From the NCBI GenBank assembly GCA_017553325.1, contig JAFZMH010000008.1, positions 62,001-126,000 of the forward strand: 64,000 bases of DNA, written 5' to 3'. The notes beneath the pieces were generated by a model that did not search any database, was not told the origin of the DNA, and worked only from the letters and a program-made list of their open reading frames with translations. Shown piece by piece: positions 35,443 through 42,861 of this stretch (position 1 is its first letter; each line of letters begins with the position of its first letter). This DNA comes from Clostridia bacterium. Its GTDB lineage: Bacteria; Bacillota; Clostridia; Christensenellales; CAG-917. The translations under genes and the position numbers were made by a program.

Positions 35443-36378
35443 ATGTCTTTGGTCTCGCCGAAAAAGAAATTTATGGGAGTCGTGATGCTCTCTTTGTGCG
35501 CCGTGATATGGGGTTTTGCTTTCGTTGCGCAGAGCAACGCGGCAAACACTTTGTCGGCGACGGCTTTCAGCGGACTGAGATTTGTGTTTTCGTTTTTCGG
35601 ACTTTCGGTAGTCTATTTCATTTACGACGCAGTCAACCATAAGCGCGGGTATAGGACGACGCCGTGGTCTTGGCAGACGTTGCTCGGCGGGGTTATGTGC
35701 GGCGTCGCGCTCTATTTTGCCATGCTCTGCCAGCAGATGGGAATTGCGCTCACCACCGTCGGCAAGACGAGTTTTATAACCGCGATGTACATCGTGTTCG
35801 TGCCGATTGTCGGCGTTGCGGCAAGACAAAAACCGAGCGTGTTTTCGATTCCCGCAATTCTGATTGCCGTGCTCGGGTTCTACTTTATGTGCATTACCGG
35901 CGACTTCAAAGTCACGATGGGCGACGCGTTCGTGCTTATGTGCGCTATTATGTATTCAATGCAAATTTTGTTTATCAGCATATACGTCAAGTTCTGCGAC
36001 CCCGTACGTTTGACGCTCGTCCAGTTTGCAACGGCGGCGGTTATGGGCGTAATCGGTATGGCGATAACGGGTTTTCCGACGGGACTCGCGATAAAAGACA
36101 CGATTTTCGAGATACTTTATCTGGGGTTGCTCTCCGGTGCAGTCGGGTTTACTATGCAGACGGCAGGGCAGAAGCACGTCGCTCCGTCCGTTGCGACGCT
36201 AATAATGAGCGTGGAGGCCGTCATCGGATTGATAGGCGGCGTCATATTCTTGAGACAGATACCGACTCCGCGTGAAATCTTGGGCTGTATGTTCGTTATG
36301 TTCGCCGTCGTGCTCGCACAGTTTGAGTTCAAACATAGATTTTTGCAACTAAAAAGCAACGAATATTTTTTGCAATAA
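35443..36378 (+). CDS. EamA-family (DMT superfamily) transporter
   Basis: A 311-residue protein with ten membrane helices forming two EamA domains. Family marks are AVIWGFAFVAQSNAAN at the first helix, TTVGKTSFITAMYIVFVPIV in the first repeat and VATLIMSVEAVIGLIGGVIF in the second. Members export metabolites or amino acids; the substrate cannot be told. ATG 35443 has GGAG 9 nt upstream; a GTG at 35428 in frame is less likely. A single-gene unit between two terminators. Confidence 0.9.
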   Translation: MSLVSPKKKFMGVVMLSLCAVIWGFAFVAQSNAANTLSATAFSGLRFVFSFFGLSVVYFIYDAVNHKRGYRTTPWSWQTLLGGVMCGVALYFAMLCQQMGIALTTVGKTSFITAMYIVFVPIVGVAARQKPSVFSIPAILIAVLGFYFMCITGDFKVTMGDAFVLMCAIMYSMQILFISIYVKFCDPVRLTLVQFATAAVMGVIGMAITGFPTGLAIKDTIFEILYLGLLSGAVGFTMQTAGQKHVAPSVATLIMSVEAVIGLIGGVIFLRQIPTPREILGCMFVMFAVVLAQFEFKHRFLQLKSNEYFLQ

Positions 36379-36398
36379 CTTGATTCTGATTTGTTTTT

Positions 36399-36421
36399 GA
36401 CCGCTTTATGCGGTTTTTTTC
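36399..36421 (+). terminator. terminator of the EamA gene
   Basis: GACCGC-TTTAT-GCGGTTTTTT hairpin with T7. Confidence 0.8.
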
Positions 36422-36497
36422 TTATTTTTGTATTGTATTTGACAAATAAAAGTTGTATTATATATGTATAAACCGAAATTCGATTGGAGGGAGAATT

Positions 36498-37601
36498 ATG
36501 GAAAAAACTTACGTCGGGTGGCAAGAACTCGGCTACAAACGCAATCAGGTTGAATATACCGAACCCACCAAGCTCTTGGCGGACGACGGAGCACTCTTGG
36601 TGAAAGGCGGTTGGGCGCGTCACAACGTCTTTGAATACAAGCGCAATTTGGCGCATCCGCAATGGAGAGGCAAAGAGTGGGACTTCTATCAGATCTGCAA
36701 CGGCAAATATATGGTGCAAATCTCGTTTGCAAACATATCAATCGGCGGATACGCTTCGGCGGTGCTCGTCGACGTCAGCGGTGAAGAGAAGAAAATGATT
36801 TCCGTTATGTCGCTCTTCCTTGGCGGCAAAAACAAATACGTGCTCCCCGCAAACGGCGAGAGACCGAATATGTTTATGTACAAGAAGGGCAAGTATTATT
36901 TCAAGGAAGAGACCGTCGAGGGCAAACGCACCGTCGAATTCAGCGGTCCGTTCAACGGCGAGATGATTGAGGCGAGATTCCAAATGGACATTATGCCCGA
37001 CCACGAGAGTTGCGTGACGGTCACCCCGTTCAAGCGCAACGGCGAATATCTGTGGGACAGATTCTTCCTCACGATGAAACAGAACTCAATGCCGACGGAA
37101 GGCACGTTTAAGGTCGGAAAGGAAGTCTACGGCTTCAACAAGACCGACACGTTCACCGTGCTCGACTGGGGCAGAGGCGTATGGCCGAACAAGGAAGTTT
37201 GGTACTGGGGCAACGGCTCGGCCTATATCGACGGTCCGGACGGTAAGAAACACATCTTCGGCTTTGAAGTCACCTGGGGCATAGGCAACGAGGACAACGG
37301 CACGGCGACCTGCCTCTTCTACGACGGCAAGGCGCACAAGATCGGCTCCGTCGACGTCGAAACTTTCCCGAAGCCGGACAAGTATATGGAACCGTGGCAC
37401 TTCATCAGCGAGGACGGCAGATTCGATATGGTGATGACACCTGTCTACGACCATCATTCCGACCTCAACATCGGCGTCGCGAGAATGCACTCTCACCAAG
37501 TCCACGGACGTTGGAACGGCACCGTAGTGCTTGACGACGGCACCAAGCTTGAAATCAAAGATATGTACGCTTTCTGCGAGTACGTCGAGAACAAATGGTA
37601 A
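36498..37601 (+). CDS. DUF2804 protein (copy 1)
   Basis: A 367-residue cytoplasmic protein with DUF2804 marks: FLTMKQNSMPTEGTFKVG, TVLDWGRGVWPNKEVWYWG, GFEVTWGIGNEDNGTA and a C-terminal WNGTVVLDDG. No signal peptide or membrane helix. The family is related in fold to lipocalin-like hydroxyneurosporene synthase-type proteins but has no assigned reaction that I know. GGAGGG precedes ATG 36498. A second, diverged DUF2804 protein is encoded at 44622-45773. The gene stands alone between terminators, with TTGACA about 55 bp upstream as a likely -35. Confidence 0.82.
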   Translation: MEKTYVGWQELGYKRNQVEYTEPTKLLADDGALLVKGGWARHNVFEYKRNLAHPQWRGKEWDFYQICNGKYMVQISFANISIGGYASAVLVDVSGEEKKMISVMSLFLGGKNKYVLPANGERPNMFMYKKGKYYFKEETVEGKRTVEFSGPFNGEMIEARFQMDIMPDHESCVTVTPFKRNGEYLWDRFFLTMKQNSMPTEGTFKVGKEVYGFNKTDTFTVLDWGRGVWPNKEVWYWGNGSAYIDGPDGKKHIFGFEVTWGIGNEDNGTATCLFYDGKAHKIGSVDVETFPKPDKYMEPWHFISEDGRFDMVMTPVYDHHSDLNIGVARMHSHQVHGRWNGTVVLDDGTKLEIKDMYAFCEYVENKW

Positions 37602-37641
37602 GGCATTTGGCGTGATTGCGACAAATGACTAAAAAACAGAT

Positions 37642-37672
37642 AAAAACACTCGGTTGTTGCCGAGTGTTTTTT
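37642..37672. terminator. bidirectional terminator
   Basis: AAAACACTCGG-TTGTT-CCGAGTGTTTT-type hairpin with flanking A and T tracts between convergent genes. Confidence 0.85.
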
Positions 37673-37701
37673 GGTTGTAAAAATTGTTGGGCGGTTGTGT
37701 T

Positions 37702-39135
37702 TTAGTCCACTTTGACGTCCGCACCGTCAATGCGGAGAGAAGTGTCGAAGAAGGCCCTCACGCACGCTTGCATCTTTGCGACGTCAGATTTGCCGACGGT
37801 CTCGATTGCGGAGTGCATCGCAAGTTGGGCAAGACCTATGTCGCAGGCGTTCATTTCGAGTTGACGGCTCGTGATGAGCCCGATGGTGCCGCCGCACCGT
37901 ATGTCGGAATTGTTGTAGTAATCTTGATGCTCGACGCCAGCCTTGTCGAGTATAGTTTTGACGATTGCGCTCGACAGACCGTCCGACGAATAGTTCGTGT
38001 GGTGCTTGATGACGACGCCCCTGTTGAGATAGACGCGCTCGAGCGGGTCGCTCTTTTCGGGGTGAGCGGGGTGAACGGCGTGTCCGTTGTCGATTGATAG
38101 TGCGAAGCCGTTGCGGCATGCGGTGTCAAAATCCGCGTCGTTTTTGCAAAGACCGCGGTTTATCATGCGCAAAACGTCGCATAAAAGCGCGCTTCCGGCA
38201 CCTTGCTTCGTGCCGGAGCCTATCTCCTCGTTGTCAAAACACGCGGCAATCGCTATGCCTTTTGGGTTGCTGTCCTTGATTGCTTTGAGGGAGGAATAGA
38301 CGCTCGTCAAGTTGTCAATTCTCGGCGAGCAGAGCAGGTTTCCGCTCTCGTACGCTTTGACCGCAGGGGAGACGAAGAGGTCTGCGCCGACGACTATGTC
38401 GTCGGCAACAAAACTGTAAACGTCTTTGCCTTCGCCGACGAGCGGACACATATCGTTTTGCGTCGTGAGCGTCAGTCCCTCGTTCGCGTTCGGGTTGTGG
38501 TGTATGCAAAGGCTCGGAACGTTGAATAGGCGGTTGCTCTCAACAATCTGTTCCTTGACTCCGCTTGCTGTCTTGACGAACACGCGCCCCGCAAGTTTCA
38601 AGGGGATGTCGAGAAAACTGTACGCAAGCATTCCGCCGTACTTTTCCACGTTGAAACGTTTGCCCTCTGCGCTGTCAAGCAAGAGATTGCCCTTTACGCG
38701 GTAGCATGGGGAGTCCGTGTGACTGCCCGCGATCATAAACGTATAGTTTGAGAGGTCGCCGACCTTAAACGCAATGACTGCGCTCGAGTTTTTGGTGAGG
38801 TAGTATTTGCCGCCGACTTTCAAGTTAGGGTTGGGAAGGTCGACCTTTTCAAACCCCCAGTCCTCGAGCATACTGACTGCGTTCAAGACCGTATGATATG
38901 CTGTGTAAGACGTGTTCAGGAACTCCTCGACGGTAGCGTCGCCCCCGCAGCCATTGGACAAATAGTCGTTTGGCTTTGCGCCGAACAGGGTGTGGAGTTT
39001 GTCAAGGGTTTCCTCGTTTGGAGCGACCTGTCCGCTTTCATACTTTGCGTACGCCTGTTGAGATACGCCGAGTTCCTTTGCAACATCGTTTTGCGTGAGT
39101 CCTTTTGCTTTTCTGAGTTGTTTTAAGTCTTGCAT
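37702..39135 (-). CDS. M18 aminopeptidase with N-terminal XRE helix-turn-helix domain
   Basis: A 477-residue protein joining two families. Residues 1-58 are a standard HTH_3 DNA-binding domain (LKQLRKAKGLTQNDVAKELG, QQAYAKYESGQVAPNEETL). From about residue 68 it is a complete M18 aspartyl-aminopeptidase-like metalloenzyme: GSHTDSPC, RIDNLTSVYSS, CFDNEEIGSGTKQGAGS (metal-binding Glu pair), SIDNGHAVHPAHPEKS and IRCGGTIGLI. The catalytic residues appear intact, so it should remove N-terminal residues, usually acidic ones. ATG 39135 has AAGGTG 5 nt upstream, and a near-consensus promoter lies just upstream, so the HTH is part of the native protein and not a sequencing fusion. It may be a regulator that hydrolyses or senses peptides. 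Confidence 0.92.
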   Translation of the reverse strand: MQDLKQLRKAKGLTQNDVAKELGVSQQAYAKYESGQVAPNEETLDKLHTLFGAKPNDYLSNGCGGDATVEEFLNTSYTAYHTVLNAVSMLEDWGFEKVDLPNPNLKVGGKYYLTKNSSAVIAFKVGDLSNYTFMIAGSHTDSPCYRVKGNLLLDSAEGKRFNVEKYGGMLAYSFLDIPLKLAGRVFVKTASGVKEQIVESNRLFNVPSLCIHHNPNANEGLTLTTQNDMCPLVGEGKDVYSFVADDIVVGADLFVSPAVKAYESGNLLCSPRIDNLTSVYSSLKAIKDSNPKGIAIAACFDNEEIGSGTKQGAGSALLCDVLRMINRGLCKNDADFDTACRNGFALSIDNGHAVHPAHPEKSDPLERVYLNRGVVIKHHTNYSSDGLSSAIVKTILDKAGVEHQDYYNNSDIRCGGTIGLITSRQLEMNACDIGLAQLAMHSAIETVGKSDVAKMQACVRAFFDTSLRIDGADVKVD

Positions 39136-39183
39136 ACTGCACCTTTTTGTTGTAAAAACACAGATAAAAAGAATTGTACAATC

Positions 39184-39212
39184 ATTATAAAACAAAATAT
39201 AAAAAAATACAA
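39184..39212 (-). promoter_or_regulatory. sigma-A promoter of the XRE-M18 gene
   Basis: Minus strand TTGTAT, 17-bp spacer, TATAAT, 49 bp before the start codon. Confidence 0.8.
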
Positions 39213-39296
39213 CACAATTTTTTGATTTTGTGTTGTATTCTTTGATTTTTCTACTGTTTTGATTGTAAAATCGTCTACAACCAGACAGCCAACGTT

Positions 39297-39809
39297 TTAT
39301 CTGTTGGAATTGTTGAGTTTGTCAACCCAGTTGTCGAATGCGATAACGAGAGCGATGAGGAACGGCGCTTGCTCCGTAAGCGAAGTTGACAAGACAAACG
39401 AATCCTTGACGAGATTGAAGTTTCTGTGAACTTCCGCAATCGGGAGTCCCGCTTGCTTGATTGTGAAGTTCCAGGACAAGAAGTTGCCTTCAATTGAATA
39501 TGCGGAAGGCGTTTTGTCCGGGTTGAGAATCTCGAAGTCTTTTCTCAAAGAGAAGAAGCTCTTTTTCTTGATCATGAGCAATTTTTTGCCTTCTGCGTCA
39601 CAGACGAAGATCTTTGGCAACAGGATATGGAAGAATTTGTTGCGCACTTGATAAAGCGGTTTTTTTGCCAAATCCATGATGATTTTCTTTTTTGTGAAAG
39701 TGAAGACTCTGCCTCTCACGATAAAGAGGTCGTTGCCGTCTTTTGCCGCGTCGCGCACGGTTGAGCTGCCGCCAAAAGATATAATTTTATTTTTAATCCA
39801 ATATTCCAT
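39297..39809 (-). CDS. LURP-one-related (YxjI) family protein
   Basis: A 170-residue protein with the tubby-like beta-barrel pattern of the YxjI/LURP-one family: FTFTKKKIIMDLAKKPLYQV, KIFVCDAEGKKLLMIKKK, FSLRKDFEIL and a C-terminal membrane-like helix (PFLIALVIAFDNWVD). Members are of unknown biochemical role; related scramblase-like proteins bind phospholipids. AAGGAG is 7 nt before ATG 39809. It diverges from the COG0523 GTPase gene with no evident functional link. Confidence 0.8.
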   Translation of the reverse strand: MEYWIKNKIISFGGSSTVRDAAKDGNDLFIVRGRVFTFTKKKIIMDLAKKPLYQVRNKFFHILLPKIFVCDAEGKKLLMIKKKSFFSLRKDFEILNPDKTPSAYSIEGNFLSWNFTIKQAGLPIAEVHRNFNLVKDSFVLSTSLTEQAPFLIALVIAFDNWVDKLNNSNR

Positions 39810-39940
39810 AAACGTTCTCCTTGCATTTATTTTTTTCATCATACTATAAAAATTGCATTTTTACAACACTTTTTTCATTATTTCAAAATATAGCAGTAGT
39901 TTCAGCCAAAAAGTTTTTGATCAGAAAGCGCATTATACGT

Positions 39941-39969
39941 TTTACAACAGGTTTTTTTTGCGGTATAAT
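39941..39969 (+). promoter_or_regulatory. sigma-A promoter of the COG0523 gene
   Basis: TTTACA, 17-bp spacer, TATAAT, 43 bp before the start codon. No Zur-type palindrome was seen here. Confidence 0.75.
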
Positions 39970-40012
39970 ATTTGCAGAAAAACATTATGCGACAATCGCA
40001 ATAGGAGAAAAT

Positions 40013-41146
40013 ATGGAAAGAAGAATTGTTCCGATCACTCTTCTCACGGGCTATTTGGGAGCGGGCAAGACCACGCTGCTCAATCACGTACTCAACAATC
40101 AACAGGGCTACAAAGTGGCGGTCATCGTCAACGACATCGGCGAAGTCAACATAGACGCAAGCCTTTTGGGCGCAGGCGGAGTCGTCACTCAAAAGGACGA
40201 AAACCTTGTTCCGCTTCAAAACGGCTGCATCTGCTGCACCTTGAAGCAGGATCTTATGGATCAAATCGCAAAACTTGCGCAGAGTGGCAAGTATGATTAT
40301 ATCCTCATCGAGGCGAGCGGCATCTGCGAACCGGTGCCTATCGTTCAAACGATAGAATATCTTGCGCAGGGGCTCAAGGACGCAAACTATGATTTTGGCG
40401 TCAAACTTGACAACATAGTATCCGTGGTGGACGCGGCAAGGCTCGTCGAGGAGTTTGGAAGTGGCAAAGACCTCATGAAAGAGGAGATCGAGGACGACGA
40501 CATCGAAAACCTCATCATCCAACAAGTGGAGTTCTGCACCAAGATAGTCATCAACAAGGTCGACCTCGTATCACGTGAAGACCTTGACGAAGTCAAGACC
40601 GTGCTCAAAGCTTTGCAACCCGAGGCGGAGTATATCGAGTGCGAGCAGGGCAAAGTGGACCTTGACAAGATCCTTGCCACCAACTGCTTCGATTTTGACA
40701 AGGCGTCCGGATCAGCCGCTTGGATAAAGGGGCTTGAAGAGATCGAGGAAGAAGGGGACGAGCCGGAGGGCGAAGTGCTTGAATACAACATCATGACGTT
40801 TGTATACAAACGTCGCCGTCCCTTCAACACAAACAAATTCCTCGATTGGGCAAACCACAGATACCCCAAGGAGATCATCCGTTGCAAGGGCGTGCTTTGG
40901 ATCACCAAGGACACGAGGGATATGTTTATGTTTGAGCAAGCGGGCAAGCAAAAGCAACTTGCCAACGCAGGTCCGTGGGTTGTCAGTATGCCCAAGCGCG
41001 AGCAAAAAGAAATCTTGCTCTACAACCCCGACGTCGCCGCCGAATGGGACGAAACAGTCGGCGACAAGATGATCAAGTTGGTGTTCATTGGAAAAGACAT
41101 GGACAAGGATGCGATTATTAAAGATTTGGACGCCTGCCTGAAATAA
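40013..41146 (+). CDS. CobW/COG0523-family GTP-binding metallochaperone
   Basis: A 377-residue G3E GTPase. Walker A LTGYLGAGKTTLLNHV, the metal-binding CICCTL motif, Walker B LIEASGICEPVP and NKVDLVSR for guanine recognition are all present, followed by a CobW C-terminal domain (RPFNTNKFLDWANHRYP). COG0523 proteins deliver zinc, cobalt or other metals to client enzymes. AGGAG precedes ATG 40013; the frame opens earlier without homology. No cobalamin or zinc-uptake gene is adjacent. A fold-back element begins in its last codon. Confidence 0.93.
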   Translation: MERRIVPITLLTGYLGAGKTTLLNHVLNNQQGYKVAVIVNDIGEVNIDASLLGAGGVVTQKDENLVPLQNGCICCTLKQDLMDQIAKLAQSGKYDYILIEASGICEPVPIVQTIEYLAQGLKDANYDFGVKLDNIVSVVDAARLVEEFGSGKDLMKEEIEDDDIENLIIQQVEFCTKIVINKVDLVSREDLDEVKTVLKALQPEAEYIECEQGKVDLDKILATNCFDFDKASGSAAWIKGLEEIEEEGDEPEGEVLEYNIMTFVYKRRRPFNTNKFLDWANHRYPKEIIRCKGVLWITKDTRDMFMFEQAGKQKQLANAGPWVVSMPKREQKEILLYNPDVAAEWDETVGDKMIKLVFIGKDMDKDAIIKDLDACLK

Positions 41147-41268
41147 CAGCGTGAGAGAGCGACATGCATTGTCAGGTCGCTTTTTTTGTCGTTTACGTAC
41201 GCTCAAGTACGCGCGCTCCAAAAAAAAGCGCGCCTTCCGCGCATCTCATCTCACTCACGCTGTTATTT
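41141..41268 (+). repeat. fold-back element, copy D
   Basis: Outer arms AAATAACAGCGTGAG and its exact complement at the right end (15 of 15); the left arm contains the last Lys codon and TAA of the GTPase gene. The left block reads GCGACATGCATTGTCA and the right block GCATCTCATC. The inner arm pairs a GTCGC-T7 run with A8-GCG, and the core is TACGTACGCTCAAGTACGC. Confidence 0.85.
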
Positions 41269-41293
41269 ACGATTATCAAATATAGTAAAACAA

Positions 41294-41322
41294 AACACAC
41301 CGAGTTCGGTGTGTTTTTTATA
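41294..41322. terminator. bidirectional terminator
   Basis: ACACACCGA / TCGGTGTGT stem with T6 on the plus strand and A-rich sequence on the left; ends the minus-strand gene pair and possibly the GTPase transcript. Confidence 0.8.
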
Positions 41323-41353
41323 AAATCAAATAGTTGTTTATTTTAAGTGTTTG

Positions 41354-41569
41354 TTATTTTTTTGGTTGATAGATAAAAACATCCCCATCTTGCCAATTAT
41401 ATTTGCTCTCCTCGGCTCTTGTTTGCAGAGGATGAATGACAATTCCGTCATAATCAATGTCTATGCCATAATTGTCTCTCAAATCCAGCATGCCATCAAG
41501 CGCACTTTTGATTTGAGCGTCATTATATCCAAAACTTTTGGCTTTTTGGCAGAATTCGTCTTTAGTCAT
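41354..41569 (-). CDS. small protein in an operon with a zinc-ribbon/XRE regulator
   Basis: A 71-residue acidic protein (starts MTKDEFCQKAKSFGYNDAQI; contains GIDIDYDGIVIH and ends YQPKK). I do not recognise it. It overlaps the upstream regulator gene by 8 nt, so both are on one transcript and coupled. The AT-rich composition differs from the flanking genes. A small protein following an XRE gene is reminiscent of toxin-antitoxin or phage-remnant modules, but no toxin fold is visible. Confidence 0.65.
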   Translation of the reverse strand: MTKDEFCQKAKSFGYNDAQIKSALDGMLDLRDNYGIDIDYDGIVIHPLQTRAEESKYNWQDGDVFIYQPKK

Positions 41570-41948
41570 TATTGTCCATTTCGTTGATTGCTCTCATGAT
41601 TTTTGAGACGGTCAATCTTGTGGGGTTTGATAAGTCGTTTTCAAGATTGTATATGGTTTGGGTTGTCACTCCAACTATTTTCGCCATCTGTTCCATGGAC
41701 AAATCATGTTTTGCTCTAAAATTCAACATGACCGCTTTCAGGTTGTCTTGTGCAGATGTTTTCTTTGCCTTATCATTAGCCTCGCCAAACAAATTGATAA
41801 GTTTGCAGGATGTGCATTTAAACTCCATTTGCACAGAACCCGATAAAAACGGTTTGCCATTATAATTGATAAGTTTTGCAAGTTTATGGCCGCAGTTTTG
41901 ACAGCAAAGCCAATATGTGTTGTCAATTTGTTTAATAACCGGTGACAT
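41562..41948 (-). CDS. Com-like zinc ribbon fused to an XRE helix-turn-helix
   Basis: A 128-residue protein. Residues 14-50 form a four-Cys ribbon (WLCCQNCGHKLAKL and FKCTSCKLINLF) resembling the phage Mu translational regulator Com. Residues about 68-125 form an HTH_3 domain (LSMEQMAKIVGVTTQTIYNL). AAGGAG is 6 nt before ATG 41948. The fusion suggests a nucleic-acid-binding regulator, possibly of phage origin. It is AT-rich relative to its neighbours. Upstream on the same strand is a promoter followed by a terminator hairpin, so expression may need antitermination. Confidence 0.78.
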   Translation of the reverse strand: MSPVIKQIDNTYWLCCQNCGHKLAKLINYNGKPFLSGSVQMEFKCTSCKLINLFGEANDKAKKTSAQDNLKAVMLNFRAKHDLSMEQMAKIVGVTTQTIYNLENDLSNPTRLTVSKIMRAINEMDNND

Positions 41949-42009
41949 AATTAACTCCTTGATGGTTCTATCCATATTGTATCATTTATGATGGGACGTT
42001 TTTGGTGCA

Positions 42010-42102
42010 AAAAAAGTGTCGTCCCCATACGAGAACGACACTGTAGAATATACGTCTCGCATAGCTACAACACTATTTTCGAATAATCAAAAATAATGTG
42101 GT
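42010..42102 (-). ncRNA. candidate small RNA or attenuator leader
   Basis: Downstream of the promoter at 42109-42137 a transcript of about 95 nt would carry a stem TGTAG/CTACA (42046-42070 region) and end at AGTGTCGT-N12-ACGACACT followed by T7 (42008-42042), a strong intrinsic terminator. The Com-like/XRE gene starts about 60 nt further on. Either an independent sRNA, or a leader that stops transcription unless an antiterminator forms. Confidence 0.5.
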
Positions 42103-42108
42103 AATGAT

Positions 42109-42137
42109 AGTATAAAACAAGTTTGATTATAAATCAA
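42109..42137 (-). promoter_or_regulatory. sigma-A promoter of the candidate small RNA
   Basis: Minus strand TTGATT, 17-bp spacer, TATACT. Confidence 0.7.
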
Positions 42138-42162
42138 GCAAGGATTTGCAAAACTTAATAAA

Positions 42163-42290
42163 ACCGCTCAATTTGGATGAGATGCGATAAAGGGCGCTTT
42201 TTTGGATACGAGCGTACTTACTGTACGAGACTGACTAACAAAAGTGCGCTGACAATGCAGGTCGCCGAATTGTGCGGTTTTAAAGTTTTA
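42163..42290 (-). repeat. fold-back element, copy E
   Basis: On the minus strand it begins in the bioY tail: AAACTTTAAAACCGC pairs with the far arm AAACTTAATAAAACCGC (same strand sense after folding). The left block is GGCGACCTGCATTGTCA and the right block GCATCTCATCCAAAT. The inner arm pairs GCGC with GCGC and T/A runs, and the core has CGTACAGTAAGTACG. The arm includes the last two sense codons and stop of bioY. Confidence 0.85.
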
Positions 42291-42858
42291 TGCGTTTTTC
42301 AATGGATTTTGTTAGCAGCAAGGCACAGGCGAGTTTTAAGGCGTCGACGGGGATGAAGGGTACGACGCAGGTGGTGAGGGCGGAGGCGAGTGAGATTTCG
42401 CCAAAACTGTTGCCGTAGACGAGCACGAACCATGCCGTGCCAAAGGCATAGCATACGGCAAGCCCTATGACGAGGGACGTGATTTGTGCAAAAAGGCGTT
42501 TGCCGAAGATTGTTTCGGCAAGCCAATAGGCGAGTCCCACAAACAAGAAGCCGATTATATAGCCGCCTGTCGGTCCTGCCAGCACGCCGACTCCGCCTGT
42601 CATATTGGAAAAGACTGGTGCGCCCGCAAGTCCGAGCAGAATGTAGCACAGTATCGCAATAGTTCCGCGCTTTCCGCCGAGGAGCAGTACGCTTGCGAAC
42701 ACCGCAAACGTTTGCAGTGTAAACGGCACAATCGTCGGCACGCTTATCCAAGAGCACACGGAAATCAGCCCCACCGTGAGGGCGATATACGTCAAATCTC
42801 TTGTATGTTGTGCGGCTTTTGCCACCGTTTTGTTTTGATAGGTGCTTGCCCCTTTCAT
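42280..42858 (-). CDS. bioY: BioY-family biotin importer (ECF S component)
   Basis: A 192-residue protein with six membrane helices and BioY motifs: LLGGKRGTIAILCYILLGLAGAPVFS and GGVGVLAGPTGGYIIGF (split here only for description; both lie at residues 60-105). It captures biotin and works with a shared energy-coupling module, which is not in this window. It starts 3 nt after the stop of an upstream flavoprotein gene, so translation is coupled. Biotin is needed by the oxaloacetate decarboxylase of this window, and no biotin synthesis gene is present here. Its 3' end forms part of a fold-back element. Confidence 0.9.
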   Translation of the reverse strand: MKGASTYQNKTVAKAAQHTRDLTYIALTVGLISVCSWISVPTIVPFTLQTFAVFASVLLLGGKRGTIAILCYILLGLAGAPVFSNMTGGVGVLAGPTGGYIIGFLFVGLAYWLAETIFGKRLFAQITSLVIGLAVCYAFGTAWFVLVYGNSFGEISLASALTTCVVPFIPVDALKLACALLLTKSIEKRIKL

Positions 42859-42861
42859 GCT

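Noticed and set aside
42010..42102. The short structured RNA as a Cas9 tracrRNA
   Set aside because: No repeat complementary to it, no cas genes and no array are in the window; only the presence of hairpins is shared.
41354..42290. A prophage remnant
   Set aside because: Only the Com-like ribbon hints at a phage; there is no integrase, terminase, capsid or lysis gene.
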